Part shown: in pieces, positions 1 through 5,734 of the stretch | How positions within the stretch are numbered: the stretch's first letter is position 1 | Layout: every line of letters begins with the position of its first letter | Origin: a virus | Virus record (IMG/VR): IMGVR_UViG_3300047994_000104 | Coordinates: 1-22,365 of that record | Length of the DNA: 22,365 bases | Direction: 5' to 3' (one strand) | Translations under genes and position numbers: made by a program | The notes under the pieces: generated by a model | What the model was told of the DNA's origin: nothing | Seen by the model: the letters and a program-made list of their open reading frames with translations, nothing else | Database searches by the model: none

Positions 1-11
1 CAAGCGCACGT

Positions 12-233
12 GTGTCTAAGTTGCAAACCGAATGCAGGCGGATTGTTCGTTCGCATTACGGCGCTTATCGCATCGGACTCGTCGAGACTAGGGCCGAGAT
101 TTTGAACTGCGCGCGTAAGGCCGAAAAAGGTAGCGCGTGTGATTTGGCGGAAGAGCTTCAACACCGTCTCGAAGTTGCTACGCAACTCACGATCAAAGAA
201 CTCGCCGAAAACGCGAAAGGATGGACCCTGTGA
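12..233 (+). CDS. Small hypothetical protein, possibly 5'-truncated
   Basis: A 73-residue reading frame with a GTG start near the window edge. The frame stays open to base 1, so the true start may lie outside the window. The product is predicted to be mostly alpha-helical and charged, with two cysteines (in NCARK and SACDL) and no motif I can name. Its stop TGA overlaps the GTG of the next gene (GTGA), which suggests translational coupling and supports it being a real phage gene. No function can be assigned. Confidence 0.55.
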   Translation: MSKLQTECRRIVRSHYGAYRIGLVETRAEILNCARKAEKGSACDLAEELQHRLEVATQLTIKELAENAKGWTL

Positions 234-715
234 GCAAAGTTGAATGCGCGTGCGAGATGTGCAAGGGTGCGTGTCAAAGCAAGCCGGGATGGTTCAAGCC
301 GGGCGAAGCCGAGAAGGCAGCGAAGTTACTGGGCATTCCCACGGAAGAGTTCTTTCGCACGAAGCTGGCCGTCGACTGGTGGACACCGGATGACAAACAC
401 CCGAACACGGTGTTCGTGCTGGCGCCAGTGCTGGTCGGCAGGAACCCCGGCACGGAGTACCCCGGCGACCCCCATGGCCGCTGCGCGTTGCTCACCGAAG
501 ATGGCAAGTGCAGCATCCATGCAGCCAAGCCGCACGAGTGCGCCCGCTACGTACATACGAATACGAAGGCCGTCATCAACAGGCGCAAGGATCGCATCGT
601 GGATGCGTGGAGTACAGATGAGGCACAGGCGCAGATACGCCAGTTGCTAGGCCGGGAGCCTGAGGCCGCTGAATACGATGGCGACTTCGGCATCCTTCAG
701 CAAATGTTTTCGTGA
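230..715 (+). CDS. Cysteine-cluster protein, YkgJ-like
   Basis: About 161 residues. Near the N-terminus there is a dense cysteine cluster (CACEMCKGAC, Cys 6, 8, 11, 15 from the GTG) and later three more cysteines at about 85, 94 and 104 in GRCALLTEDGKCSIH and PHECARY. This spacing is like the YkgJ/CxxCxxCC family (PF03692), thought to bind Zn or Fe-S. The start is set at GTG 230: AAAGG at 216-220 lies at proper distance and the GTG overlaps the TGA of the previous gene. An ATG at 221 in the same frame sits almost on top of that Shine-Dalgarno and is less likely. The metal and the role in the phage are unknown; the family match is by cysteine pattern only. Confidence 0.65.
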   Translation: MSKVECACEMCKGACQSKPGWFKPGEAEKAAKLLGIPTEEFFRTKLAVDWWTPDDKHPNTVFVLAPVLVGRNPGTEYPGDPHGRCALLTEDGKCSIHAAKPHECARYVHTNTKAVINRRKDRIVDAWSTDEAQAQIRQLLGREPEAAEYDGDFGILQQMFS

Positions 716-724
716 AGGCACGCC

Positions 725-985
725 ATGAAATCCAACCTAGCACTGCTCAGCTATGACCCGTTCCCCGAAGACGTGAAGGCACGAGTTCGCATCCGGCACG
801 AAGACTGGAACGTGAGCGTCGCGCTCGCAGTCATCGACATGTTGCAGAAGGTCATCATCGTCATCGCGCTCGTGGCTTTGGTCGTGATGATCTGTTTGTC
901 GGCCACGGCACACCAACGCTTCGACGCAGCAAAGGTGCCGCAACCACATCAGAACGGCCACCAGCGCGCTCCGTTGATCGTGTAG
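725..985 (+). CDS. Small single-pass membrane protein
   Basis: An 86-residue protein with one strongly hydrophobic segment at residues 41-60 (VIIVIALVALVVMICLSA), preceded by a charged, Arg-rich region and followed by a polar His/Gln/Pro-rich tail. It starts ten bases after the previous stop with AAGG upstream. It lies far from the lysis cassette, so a holin role is not suggested by context; it may act at the host inner membrane early in infection. No family recognised. Confidence 0.6.
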   Translation: MKSNLALLSYDPFPEDVKARVRIRHEDWNVSVALAVIDMLQKVIIVIALVALVVMICLSATAHQRFDAAKVPQPHQNGHQRAPLIV

Positions 986-986
986 G

Positions 987-1000
987 GGTGTCAGCACACC
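987..1000 (+). promoter_or_regulatory. Hairpin between Shine-Dalgarno and start codon
   Basis: A perfect inverted repeat GGTGT-CAGC-ACACC ends exactly one base before the ATG at 1001. The AGGGG Shine-Dalgarno (984-988) overlaps the 5' arm. Folding would either mask ribosome binding or shorten the distance between SD and start. The hairpin is seen in the sequence; a regulatory effect is inference. Confidence 0.35.
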
Positions 1001-1276
1001 ATGAAGCAGCTAAAGCTCGCCAAACGGGCGGATAGACGCCCGCGTTCGCCACTGCACACGCTGACGGAGATTGCTGGACAGCTAGGCATCACGCTTTCCG
1101 ATCTGCGCGCCGAATTCGCCAACGCTGCAAAGCGTGGTGAACCCATCCCCAAGCCCGAGTTCGCTCGTGACATGGGGTCTATCCGACAAGCCTATTACAA
1201 CGCCGGCCGAGTCATCGACTGGCACAGGAAGCAACATGAACGAACCGAAGAAAAGCCGCACGCAACAGAAGCGTGA
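1001..1276 (+). CDS. Small basic protein with possible helix-turn-helix
   Basis: 91 residues, with a basic N-terminus (KQLKLAKRADRRPR) followed by a segment TLTEIAGQLGITLSDLRAE at about 20-38 that has the spacing of a helix-turn-helix (A..LG.T...L). The rest contains aromatic and charged residues and an acidic/His tail. The start follows TAGGGG and a small hairpin. The 3' end overlaps the following gene (ATG 1236) by 41 bases in another frame. DNA binding is a weak inference; the gene is otherwise unassigned. Confidence 0.55.
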   Translation: MKQLKLAKRADRRPRSPLHTLTEIAGQLGITLSDLRAEFANAAKRGEPIPKPEFARDMGSIRQAYYNAGRVIDWHRKQHERTEEKPHATEA

Positions 1277-1568
1277 ACGTCGCATGCAGAAGCGCGGCCT
1301 ATTGGGCATGAAACAACTGCACAAGCCCATGAGTCCGGTGCTGGGCAAGCTCATGCACGACGGCATCATGGAGAACATCAAGCCCAAGCCCTACGTACCC
1401 GGCACACCGAGTCCACTGCCGGTCGATGCCGACCAGCAGGACTGGGCCAACACCACCACCACCGAATGCGCCACGTGCGACAAGCAGCACGACTCGTGGC
1501 CGTGCTGCAAGTCCGTGCCCGGTCAGCGGATGCGCACCCGCCATGAGGAAGTCACTGGGGGCCGGTGA
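1236..1568 (+). CDS. Small Lys/Arg-rich protein with C-terminal cysteine pattern
   Basis: 110 residues from ATG 1236, chosen because AGGA lies six bases upstream and the N-terminus MNEPKKSRTQQKRERRMQKR is a plausible basic, nucleic-acid-like segment. A start at 1134 would lie deep within the previous gene. The C-terminal part has a CATCDKQHDSWPCC pattern that could bind a metal ion. Followed by an AT-rich promoter region. Function unknown. Confidence 0.55.
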   Translation: MNEPKKSRTQQKRERRMQKRGLLGMKQLHKPMSPVLGKLMHDGIMENIKPKPYVPGTPSPLPVDADQQDWANTTTTECATCDKQHDSWPCCKSVPGQRMRTRHEEVTGGR

Positions 1569-1582
1569 ACTTTACAAAGAAA

Positions 1583-1637
1583 TTTCTGCAATTCCCAAAA
1601 AATCGGTTGACCGGCATCGCAAGACTTGATAAAGTCT
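1583..1637 (+). promoter_or_regulatory. Promoter with palindromic operator, copy 1
   Basis: A -35-like TTGACC at 1607-1612 and a -10-like GATAAA at 1628-1633 are separated by 15 bases, with an A/T-rich stretch upstream. The -10 box lies inside the inverted repeat AGACTT-GATA-AAGTCT (1622-1637). The 55 bases align without gaps with 3980-4034 (about 41 identical; the 16-bp palindrome is identical). This repetition at two gene starts is the main evidence. The short spacer and imperfect -10 suggest an activator or repressor acts at the palindrome. It would drive the small gene at 1687 and the DUF932 gene. Confidence 0.65.
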
Positions 1638-1686
1638 AGTCATCGGATCACAGAGGGTGACCCGAGCAACTAGAAGGAAACACATC

Positions 1687-1938
1687 ATGTCGCGCATCGT
1701 CATCAATGTCAGCAAGAACGGTCAGCAACTCTTCTCCACGTCGCGTGCCTCGCTGCCCGCCAGCGACGACAGCAAGGTCGCTGTGAACGACAGCAAGGCC
1801 ATGGAAGTCGCTGCCGGTCTGCGCGCCGGCTTCCCCGAGTCGGACGGCTACACGGTCGAAGTGTTCTACATCTGCCGCCCCGCCGGGCACGCCACGCAAC
1901 TCGTCAAGTCCGGTGAGTCATTCGTGATGGCCGAATAA
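1687..1938 (+). CDS. Small hypothetical protein, first gene behind promoter 1
   Basis: 83 residues from ATG 1687, preceded by AGAAGGAAA, a strong Shine-Dalgarno. This start is preferred to an earlier in-frame start at 1657 because of the ribosome site. The sequence begins with an alternating beta-like segment (SRIVINVSKNGQQLFSTS) and contains AVNDSKAMEVAAGLRAGFPESDGY. It is probably a small alpha/beta protein. No family recognised. It is separated from the DUF932 gene by an 80-bp spacer with a hairpin. Confidence 0.65.
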   Translation: MSRIVINVSKNGQQLFSTSRASLPASDDSKVAVNDSKAMEVAAGLRAGFPESDGYTVEVFYICRPAGHATQLVKSGESFVMAE

Positions 1939-1979
1939 CACAGCCGCTTGTCCCTTTCATCGGGGGGCTTGCGGCTGTG
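1939..1979 (+). other. Long-stem hairpin in intergenic spacer
   Basis: CACAGCCGC (1939-1947) pairs perfectly with GCGGCTGTG (1971-1979); inside, CCC (1952-1954) can pair with part of a G run. No T tract follows, so this is more likely an attenuator, processing site or mRNA stabiliser than an intrinsic terminator. It starts directly after the stop of the 1687 gene and ends 40 bases before the next ATG. Confidence 0.45.
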
Positions 1980-2018
1980 CTCATTCCGAGCACAGCACCC
2001 CAACTAGGAGAATTGAAC

Positions 2019-3044
2019 ATGCATGAACTTTCATTCAACAAGGGCAAGGCCGAAATGGCGTATGTCGGCGAAAAGCCGTGGCATTCGCTCGGTCAGGAAC
2101 TCACGAAGGGCGCATCGCTCGAGACGTGGGAGCAGGAAGCCGGTTTCAACTGGGAAGCCAAGCGAGCCACGGTGCAGTACGAAGTCGAAGGCAGCGGTGG
2201 CAACATGCTCAAGTATGAAGGCCGGGATGTCATCTACCGCAGCGATACGCTGGCTCCGGTCGGCGACGTGTCCAGCAAGTATCAGATCGTGCAGCCCAAG
2301 CAGACACTGGGCATGTTCCGCAAGCTCGTGGAAGAAAATGGGTGGTGGATTCACACCGCTGGCGTGCTCCGTGGTGGCGCGCGTCTGTGGGTCATGGCGA
2401 GTCACGACAGCCTCATCAGCAAGGTCGCCAAGAACGATGCGATCAAGTGCCACATGCTCGTGGCAACGTCGCTGGACGGCTCGTTGCGCACGCTTGCCAA
2501 GCCGGTCACCGAGCGTGTGGTCTGCGCGAACACGCTGGCGATAGCGCTGGCCGAAGACGGTGGCGAAGTCAGCATGTCACACCGCAGCGCGTTCGACCTG
2601 AACGACATGGCCGACTCGCTGGATCAGACCATCGTTAGCTTCACCCAGTTCACGGAGCGCATGAACGAACTCGCCGAGACCATGGTGGGCACCGACGAAG
2701 CTCTGGCGATCCTGCGCAACCTGTTCGGCGCGCCGACCGTGAAGGCTCTGAACCCGAAGGCACCTGACTTCGAGTTCCAGCGTCTGATGGCCCAAGTGTC
2801 CGGCACGGACGGCAAGGTGCGTGAGCAGCGCAGCGTCAGCCGCTGCATGGAGCTTTTCAGCGGCGAAGGCATCGGCTCATCGCTGCCGGGCTCGGTCGGC
2901 ACCGCATGGGGCTTGCTGAACTCGATCACGGAAATGGTAGACCATCATCTAGGCAGGACGGCAGACGGTCGCATGGACAGCGCGTGGTTCGGTCGTGGCG
3001 AAACCATCAAGGGTGCCGCACTGGCCGCTATCGCCGAAGCGTAA
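2019..3044 (+). CDS. DUF932 family phage/plasmid protein
   Basis: 341 residues from ATG 2019, with TAGGAG eight bases upstream. The protein matches by eye the DUF932/TIGR03299 phage/plasmid-like family: an N-terminal EKPWHSLG segment, a middle with VSSKYQIVQPKQ and GGARLWVMA, the segment TERVVCANTLAIAL at about 163-176, and a C-terminal TAWGLLNSITEMVDHH with GRTADGRMDSAWFG near the end. Family length (about 300-370) fits. The biochemical role of the family is not established; it is common on phages and conjugative plasmids, often near replication or partition genes. Here it shares its promoter type with a ParB-like gene. Confidence 0.85.
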   Translation: MHELSFNKGKAEMAYVGEKPWHSLGQELTKGASLETWEQEAGFNWEAKRATVQYEVEGSGGNMLKYEGRDVIYRSDTLAPVGDVSSKYQIVQPKQTLGMFRKLVEENGWWIHTAGVLRGGARLWVMASHDSLISKVAKNDAIKCHMLVATSLDGSLRTLAKPVTERVVCANTLAIALAEDGGEVSMSHRSAFDLNDMADSLDQTIVSFTQFTERMNELAETMVGTDEALAILRNLFGAPTVKALNPKAPDFEFQRLMAQVSGTDGKVREQRSVSRCMELFSGEGIGSSLPGSVGTAWGLLNSITEMVDHHLGRTADGRMDSAWFGRGETIKGAALAAIAEA

Positions 3045-3053
3045 GCAAACACC

Positions 3054-3088
3054 GCAGGGGCTCCGGCCCCTGCACTCACAAAGAGTGC
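3054..3088 (+). other. Two overlapping hairpins after the DUF932 gene
   Basis: GCAGGGGC-TCCG-GCCCCTGC (3054-3073) is an 8-bp stem closed by a UNCG-type tetraloop. It shares two bases with a second hairpin GCACTC-ACAAA-GAGTGC (3072-3088), so the pair may compete. No T tract follows. Likely an mRNA 3'-end stabiliser or weak terminator that separates DUF932 from the next small genes. Confidence 0.5.
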
Positions 3089-3094
3089 AAAGAC

Positions 3095-3274
3095 ATGACC
3101 ACGAAGTACAAGTTCAAGCCAAAGGGGCAATGCAAGTATTGCGGCCGTGTGCTTGTCTGCGCGAACATTCCGAACCGTGGACCAGTGATGGCGCACAGGT
3201 ATGGTGAGCGACAAGCGTGTGATCGTTTGCGTCAGTTCGGCCGGGACATGGTTAGCAAGAGTGCAAAGACATGA
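3095..3274 (+). CDS. Zinc-ribbon-like microprotein
   Basis: 59 residues: MTTKYKFKPKGQCKYCGRV at the start, with CxxC at Cys13-Cys16, further Cys22 and Cys42, and His33. This fits a small zinc-binding fold, although the second CxxC is not complete. The start codon and its upstream region are part of a 30-base sequence that is repeated exactly at the start of the next gene (3257-3286). Its TGA overlaps the next ATG (ATGA). Function unknown. Confidence 0.6.
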   Translation: MTTKYKFKPKGQCKYCGRVLVCANIPNRGPVMAHRYGERQACDRLRQFGRDMVSKSAKT

Positions 3275-3513
3275 CCACGAAGTACAGCAAGCCGGTGGCG
3301 CGAGTCATGCCGGTTGTCATCAAGGATGGCGCTGGGGGTTACCGACCACTCGTCGTCACCCTGACCGGCAACATGCTTGAGCTTCGACTGCATCGGCGAA
3401 GCAAGAGCTATTTCGTCAACCTAGAGCACGCCTACTATGGCGCGATCAAGGCCGAGATTTTCCGCAATGCCATGGAGAAGGCCAAGGCGAAGAAAGCGAA
3501 GTCGAAGAAATGA
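3271..3513 (+). CDS. Small hypothetical protein with Lys-rich tail
   Basis: 80 residues. It shares its first five residues (MTTKY) with the preceding microprotein because of the duplicated initiation region. The middle has beta-like segments (MPVVIKDGAGGYRPLVVTLTG, in part) and the end is a Lys/Ala-rich helix (AMEKAKAKKAKSKK). The stop overlaps the ATG of the next microgene. No family recognised. Confidence 0.6.
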   Translation: MTTKYSKPVARVMPVVIKDGAGGYRPLVVTLTGNMLELRLHRRSKSYFVNLEHAYYGAIKAEIFRNAMEKAKAKKAKSKK

Positions 3514-3680
3514 CTCGTGGCGTGCGGCGGGAGCAAACGCAGTACAGGGATGGCCCATGGCCGTTCCTCTACAGCTACGTCGCAGGCCGGGGTCTAGTTC
3601 GCAACGTAGGCATGTCGCGCAAACGGGCTAGAACGCCCCAACACGAGGCTATCGCAAGACTGGGGAGCAAAGACACATGA
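3510..3680 (+). CDS. Microprotein of 56 residues in an overlap chain
   Basis: This short frame begins MTRGVRREQTQYRDGPWPF and ends ARLGSKDT. Its ATG overlaps the stop of the previous gene (ATGA at 3510-3513) and its own stop overlaps the ATG of the next gene (ATGA at 3677-3680). The exact fit at both ends, in a block where this is the rule, is the main support. It is basic, with several aromatic residues. Function unknown. Confidence 0.55.
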   Translation: MTRGVRREQTQYRDGPWPFLYSYVAGRGLVRNVGMSRKRARTPQHEAIARLGSKDT

Positions 3681-3973
3681 CAACGCAGATCGTCGCCCAA
3701 AGAGCCTATACGGGCCAGCTAAAGCACAGTGTCATCGCTCGTGACGGCGAGGTTGCCAAGGGTTCACGAGTTACGCTCGTGTGGTTTCGCTCGTACCTGA
3801 CGCCGGACACCCTGTTCTTGCGTCACGACTACTTTGCATCGGGATATGACCGCCAAGGCCGCTACATCACTGGCTTCGTGGTCAGTGAGACATCTATGGA
3901 AGGCATCGTGTATCACGCCTACCCACCCGAAGCGTCAACCCACAAAGCCGGCCCGCCACCCCGTTCGATCTGA
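3677..3973 (+). CDS. Small hypothetical protein
   Basis: 98 residues, beta-rich by appearance (SRVTLVWFRSYLTPDTLFLRH, in part; GRYITGFVVSETSMEGIVYH). The start follows GGGGAGCAAAGACAC. It is the last gene of the 3095-3973 overlap chain; the second palindromic promoter starts just behind it. The mRNA probably runs on into the ParB-like gene. No family recognised. Confidence 0.6.
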   Translation: MTTQIVAQRAYTGQLKHSVIARDGEVAKGSRVTLVWFRSYLTPDTLFLRHDYFASGYDRQGRYITGFVVSETSMEGIVYHAYPPEASTHKAGPPPRSI

Positions 3974-3979
3974 ACTATT

Positions 3980-4034
3980 TTTCTGCGATTGCAAAGAAAA
4001 CGCTTGCACCCAGTCGAAAGACTTGATAAAGTCT
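3980..4034 (+). promoter_or_regulatory. Promoter with palindromic operator, copy 2
   Basis: TTGCAC (4004-4009), a 15-base spacer and GATAAA (4025-4030), with the identical palindrome AGACTTGATAAAGTCT at 4019-4034. It has the same layout and the same distance to an upstream TTTCTGC element as the copy at 1583-1637. It precedes the ParB-like gene with a 43-base leader and a good Shine-Dalgarno (CTAGGAGAAAC). Confidence 0.65.
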
Positions 4035-4077
4035 CTTTGTCCCGCATCACTTCCACAACCCTTCTAGGAGAAACAAC

Positions 4078-5082
4078 ATGGAAGCAAACACTCAAGCCGC
4101 AACGCCGGCACCCACCGCAGCCGCCAAGGCCGCGTCTTTCTTCGTGACTCGTGGCGCCAGCTACATGATCGACCCCACGAAGATCATGCGGCAAGACGGC
4201 TGGAACTCGCGGTTCGACTTCGGCGAACTCAAGTTGCTGGCCGACAGCATCCAGCACGAACTGGAGACCAACCCGGACAGTGGCGGACTCGTGAACGACA
4301 TCCGTGTCGAGCGACTCGCCAAGCCCACCGAAGACGGCAAGCTCTTCCGCCTCATCGATGGTGACCGCCGCCTGAGCGCCATCGAATCGCTCATCAAGAA
4401 AGGCGTCACGTTCCCGAAGGGCATCCCGGCCAAGATCGAAGATGCGCCCACGAAGGCCAACACCGAAGCACAGACGCGCGATCAACTGGTGCGCATGTAC
4501 GTCGCCAACACCGGGTTGCAGTTCAACCCCATGGAAGAGGCGATCCACTTCGACAAGCTCAAGCAAACGGGCATGACGATCAAGGAAGTGGCAGCAGCCA
4601 CTGGCCGGCATGTCAGCGGTGTCACCCGTGCATCGTTCCTGCTCAAAGCCGACAAGCGTCTGCGTGACGCCGTGGAAGCCAAGCAGATCGGTGCCACTGC
4701 CGCCATCGACATCCAGTCAGCGGCGCGCGGCGATCCGGAATTGCTGACGCAACTCATCGACGAAGCCCTTGCAGCCAAGACCAAGACCGCCAAGAAAGCC
4801 GTCACCGCCAAGGTCAAGCAGGCCAAGGTCAAGGTTGCCAAAAAGGAAGGCCGCAAGCTCAAGATGCGCGCTCTGAGCAACGAGCAACTGTCGCAATTGG
4901 GCGCCAAGATGAGCGAGCTTCTGATGGCCGACATGAAGGCACTGGGGCTGGCCGAAGACACGAAGCTGACCGACTGGCTGGCCGCTTGCGAAGCCGACGT
5001 GAAGCTCGGCTACTCGTTCGGCGTGCTGCAAGGTCTCAAGGCCGCAGCCGGCTTTCCGGTCGACCTGTTGTCCGGCAAGTAG
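4078..5082 (+). CDS. ParB-like nuclease/DNA-binding domain protein
   Basis: 334 residues. After an Ala/Pro/Thr-rich N-terminus, residues about 30-130 form a ParB/Srx-like domain with the hallmark LIDGDRRLSA (Gly95-Asp-Arg-Arg98), the CTP-binding arginine motif of the superfamily. A helix-turn-helix region follows at about 160-190 (GMTIKEVAAATGRHVSGVTRA). Then comes a Lys/Ala-rich linker (KTKTAKKAVTAKVKQAKVKV) and a helical C-terminus. No ParA is found in the window, so plasmid-like partition is not implied. Phage ParB-like proteins often act as transcription regulators or nucleases. It is a candidate regulator of the two palindromic promoters, one of which is its own; that link is inference. 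Confidence 0.8.
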   Translation: MEANTQAATPAPTAAAKAASFFVTRGASYMIDPTKIMRQDGWNSRFDFGELKLLADSIQHELETNPDSGGLVNDIRVERLAKPTEDGKLFRLIDGDRRLSAIESLIKKGVTFPKGIPAKIEDAPTKANTEAQTRDQLVRMYVANTGLQFNPMEEAIHFDKLKQTGMTIKEVAAATGRHVSGVTRASFLLKADKRLRDAVEAKQIGATAAIDIQSAARGDPELLTQLIDEALAAKTKTAKKAVTAKVKQAKVKVAKKEGRKLKMRALSNEQLSQLGAKMSELLMADMKALGLAEDTKLTDWLAACEADVKLGYSFGVLQGLKAAAGFPVDLLSGK

Positions 5083-5096
5083 TAAGATCACAAGAG

Positions 5097-5170
5097 CAGG
5101 CAGGGTAGCGCCCTGCAAACCGAGTACGCGGCGCGTACCGAATGGGGTGGGAAGCCCTGTACAGGACACC
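5097..5170 (+). promoter_or_regulatory. Structured RNA leader of three hairpins
   Basis: Within 75 bases behind the ParB-like gene lie GCAGGG-TAGCG-CCCTGC (5100-5116), GTACGC-GGC-GCGTAC (5124-5138), and CCTGTACAGG (5156-5165) enclosed by GGTG (5146-5149) and CACC (5167-5170). None is followed by T residues. The Shine-Dalgarno of the next gene (AAAGGAAA) follows directly. It could be a cis-regulatory leader, an RNase processing region, or protein-binding DNA. The pairing is seen; function is inference. Confidence 0.45.
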
Positions 5171-5187
5171 GCCGAAAGGAAACCATC

Positions 5188-5325
5188 ATGACCGAAGAAC
5201 AAGCCCGTGCCGTCGCTCGCCTCATCATGGCAATCGTAGGCGCGCTCAAAGACACTAGCGGCCGGACGGGCGAGAGCGAGAGCGCCATCACCAACGCGCT
5301 GATGGCGCTTAAAGTGCCCGAATGA
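5188..5325 (+). CDS. Microprotein of 45 residues
   Basis: The frame begins MTEEQARAVARLIMAIVGAL and ends NALMALKVPE. It has a strong Shine-Dalgarno (GAAAGGAAACC) and its TGA overlaps the ATG of the next gene (ATGA at 5322-5325). It is predicted to be almost wholly helical and amphipathic. No family recognised. It sits behind the three-hairpin leader, so its translation may be the regulated step. Confidence 0.55.
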   Translation: MTEEQARAVARLIMAIVGALKDTSGRTGESESAITNALMALKVPE

Positions 5326-5630
5326 ACGGGCTTCAACTCATGGCCGTGCTGCAAGACATGAAAGACAAGGGATGCGATATGACGTGGCCCGTTGTCATCG
5401 ATCACGGTGAACATCAGCGCAGCGTGGACGTGATCGGCACGTGCGATCACCACAAGGTCATCTGCGTGGAAGAACTCACCGAAGAGCTTGCCGAACTGGC
5501 CGAAGCTCTGGCCGACACCGACGATGTGAAGGTCGTCCGCGACGACGGCACCATGGGTGCCATGGACATGCAAGACGTTGCGGACATGGTTCTCAGTGTC
5601 GGGCCGTTCGACAAGTCCAAAGCACACTGA
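5322..5630 (+). CDS. Acidic hypothetical protein
   Basis: 102 residues, strongly acidic in its second half (EELTEELAELAEALADTDD, DMQDVADMV). The N-terminus MNGLQLMAVLQDMKDKGCDMTWPV is typical of small phage proteins with an alpha/beta core. It is coupled to the previous microgene. It is the last gene before the intrinsic terminator, so it probably ends the early/middle transcript. Acidic small phage proteins sometimes mimic DNA or inhibit host enzymes; nothing here proves this. Confidence 0.6.
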   Translation: MNGLQLMAVLQDMKDKGCDMTWPVVIDHGEHQRSVDVIGTCDHHKVICVEELTEELAELAEALADTDDVKVVRDDGTMGAMDMQDVADMVLSVGPFDKSKAH

Positions 5631-5666
5631 CCACAACCACCACAACCGGCACCAGTGCTACATTCG

Positions 5667-5685
5667 GCCCCGCAAGGGGCTTTTT
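5667..5685 (+). terminator. Intrinsic terminator of the early/middle block
   Basis: GCCCC-GCAA-GGGGC followed directly by TTTTT: a 5-bp G+C stem, a stable GNRA tetraloop (GCAA) and a T tract. It lies 37 bases after the stop of the 5322 gene. A textbook Rho-independent terminator. Confidence 0.85.
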
Positions 5686-5691
5686 CATGGC

Positions 5692-5728
5692 TGTACGGTT
5701 GACGCATACAAGGCCGCGCTCGTCAATT
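5692..5728 (+). promoter_or_regulatory. Weak candidate late promoter
   Basis: TTGACG at 5699-5704 is a good -35 box, but 17 bases downstream only GTCAAT/TCAATT (5722-5728) is available as a poor -10 (3 of 6). It is placed between the early terminator and the folded leader region. The overlapping TGTACGGTTGAC (5692-5703) recurs with one change at 5859-5870. A phage-encoded activator could compensate for the weak -10. Low confidence. Confidence 0.3.
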
Positions 5729-5734
5729 CAGAGG

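Noticed and set aside
1134-1235. Upstream extension of the 1236 gene to ATG 1134
   Set aside because: The extension lies wholly inside the 1001 gene, has no Shine-Dalgarno, and adds a Pro/Ser-rich segment unlike the rest; ATG 1236 has AGGA at good distance.
3919-4611. A 230-residue reading frame on the minus strand
   Set aside because: It runs antisense through the promoter and the ParB-like gene, has no ribosome site or domain, and is explained by codon bias of the plus-strand gene.
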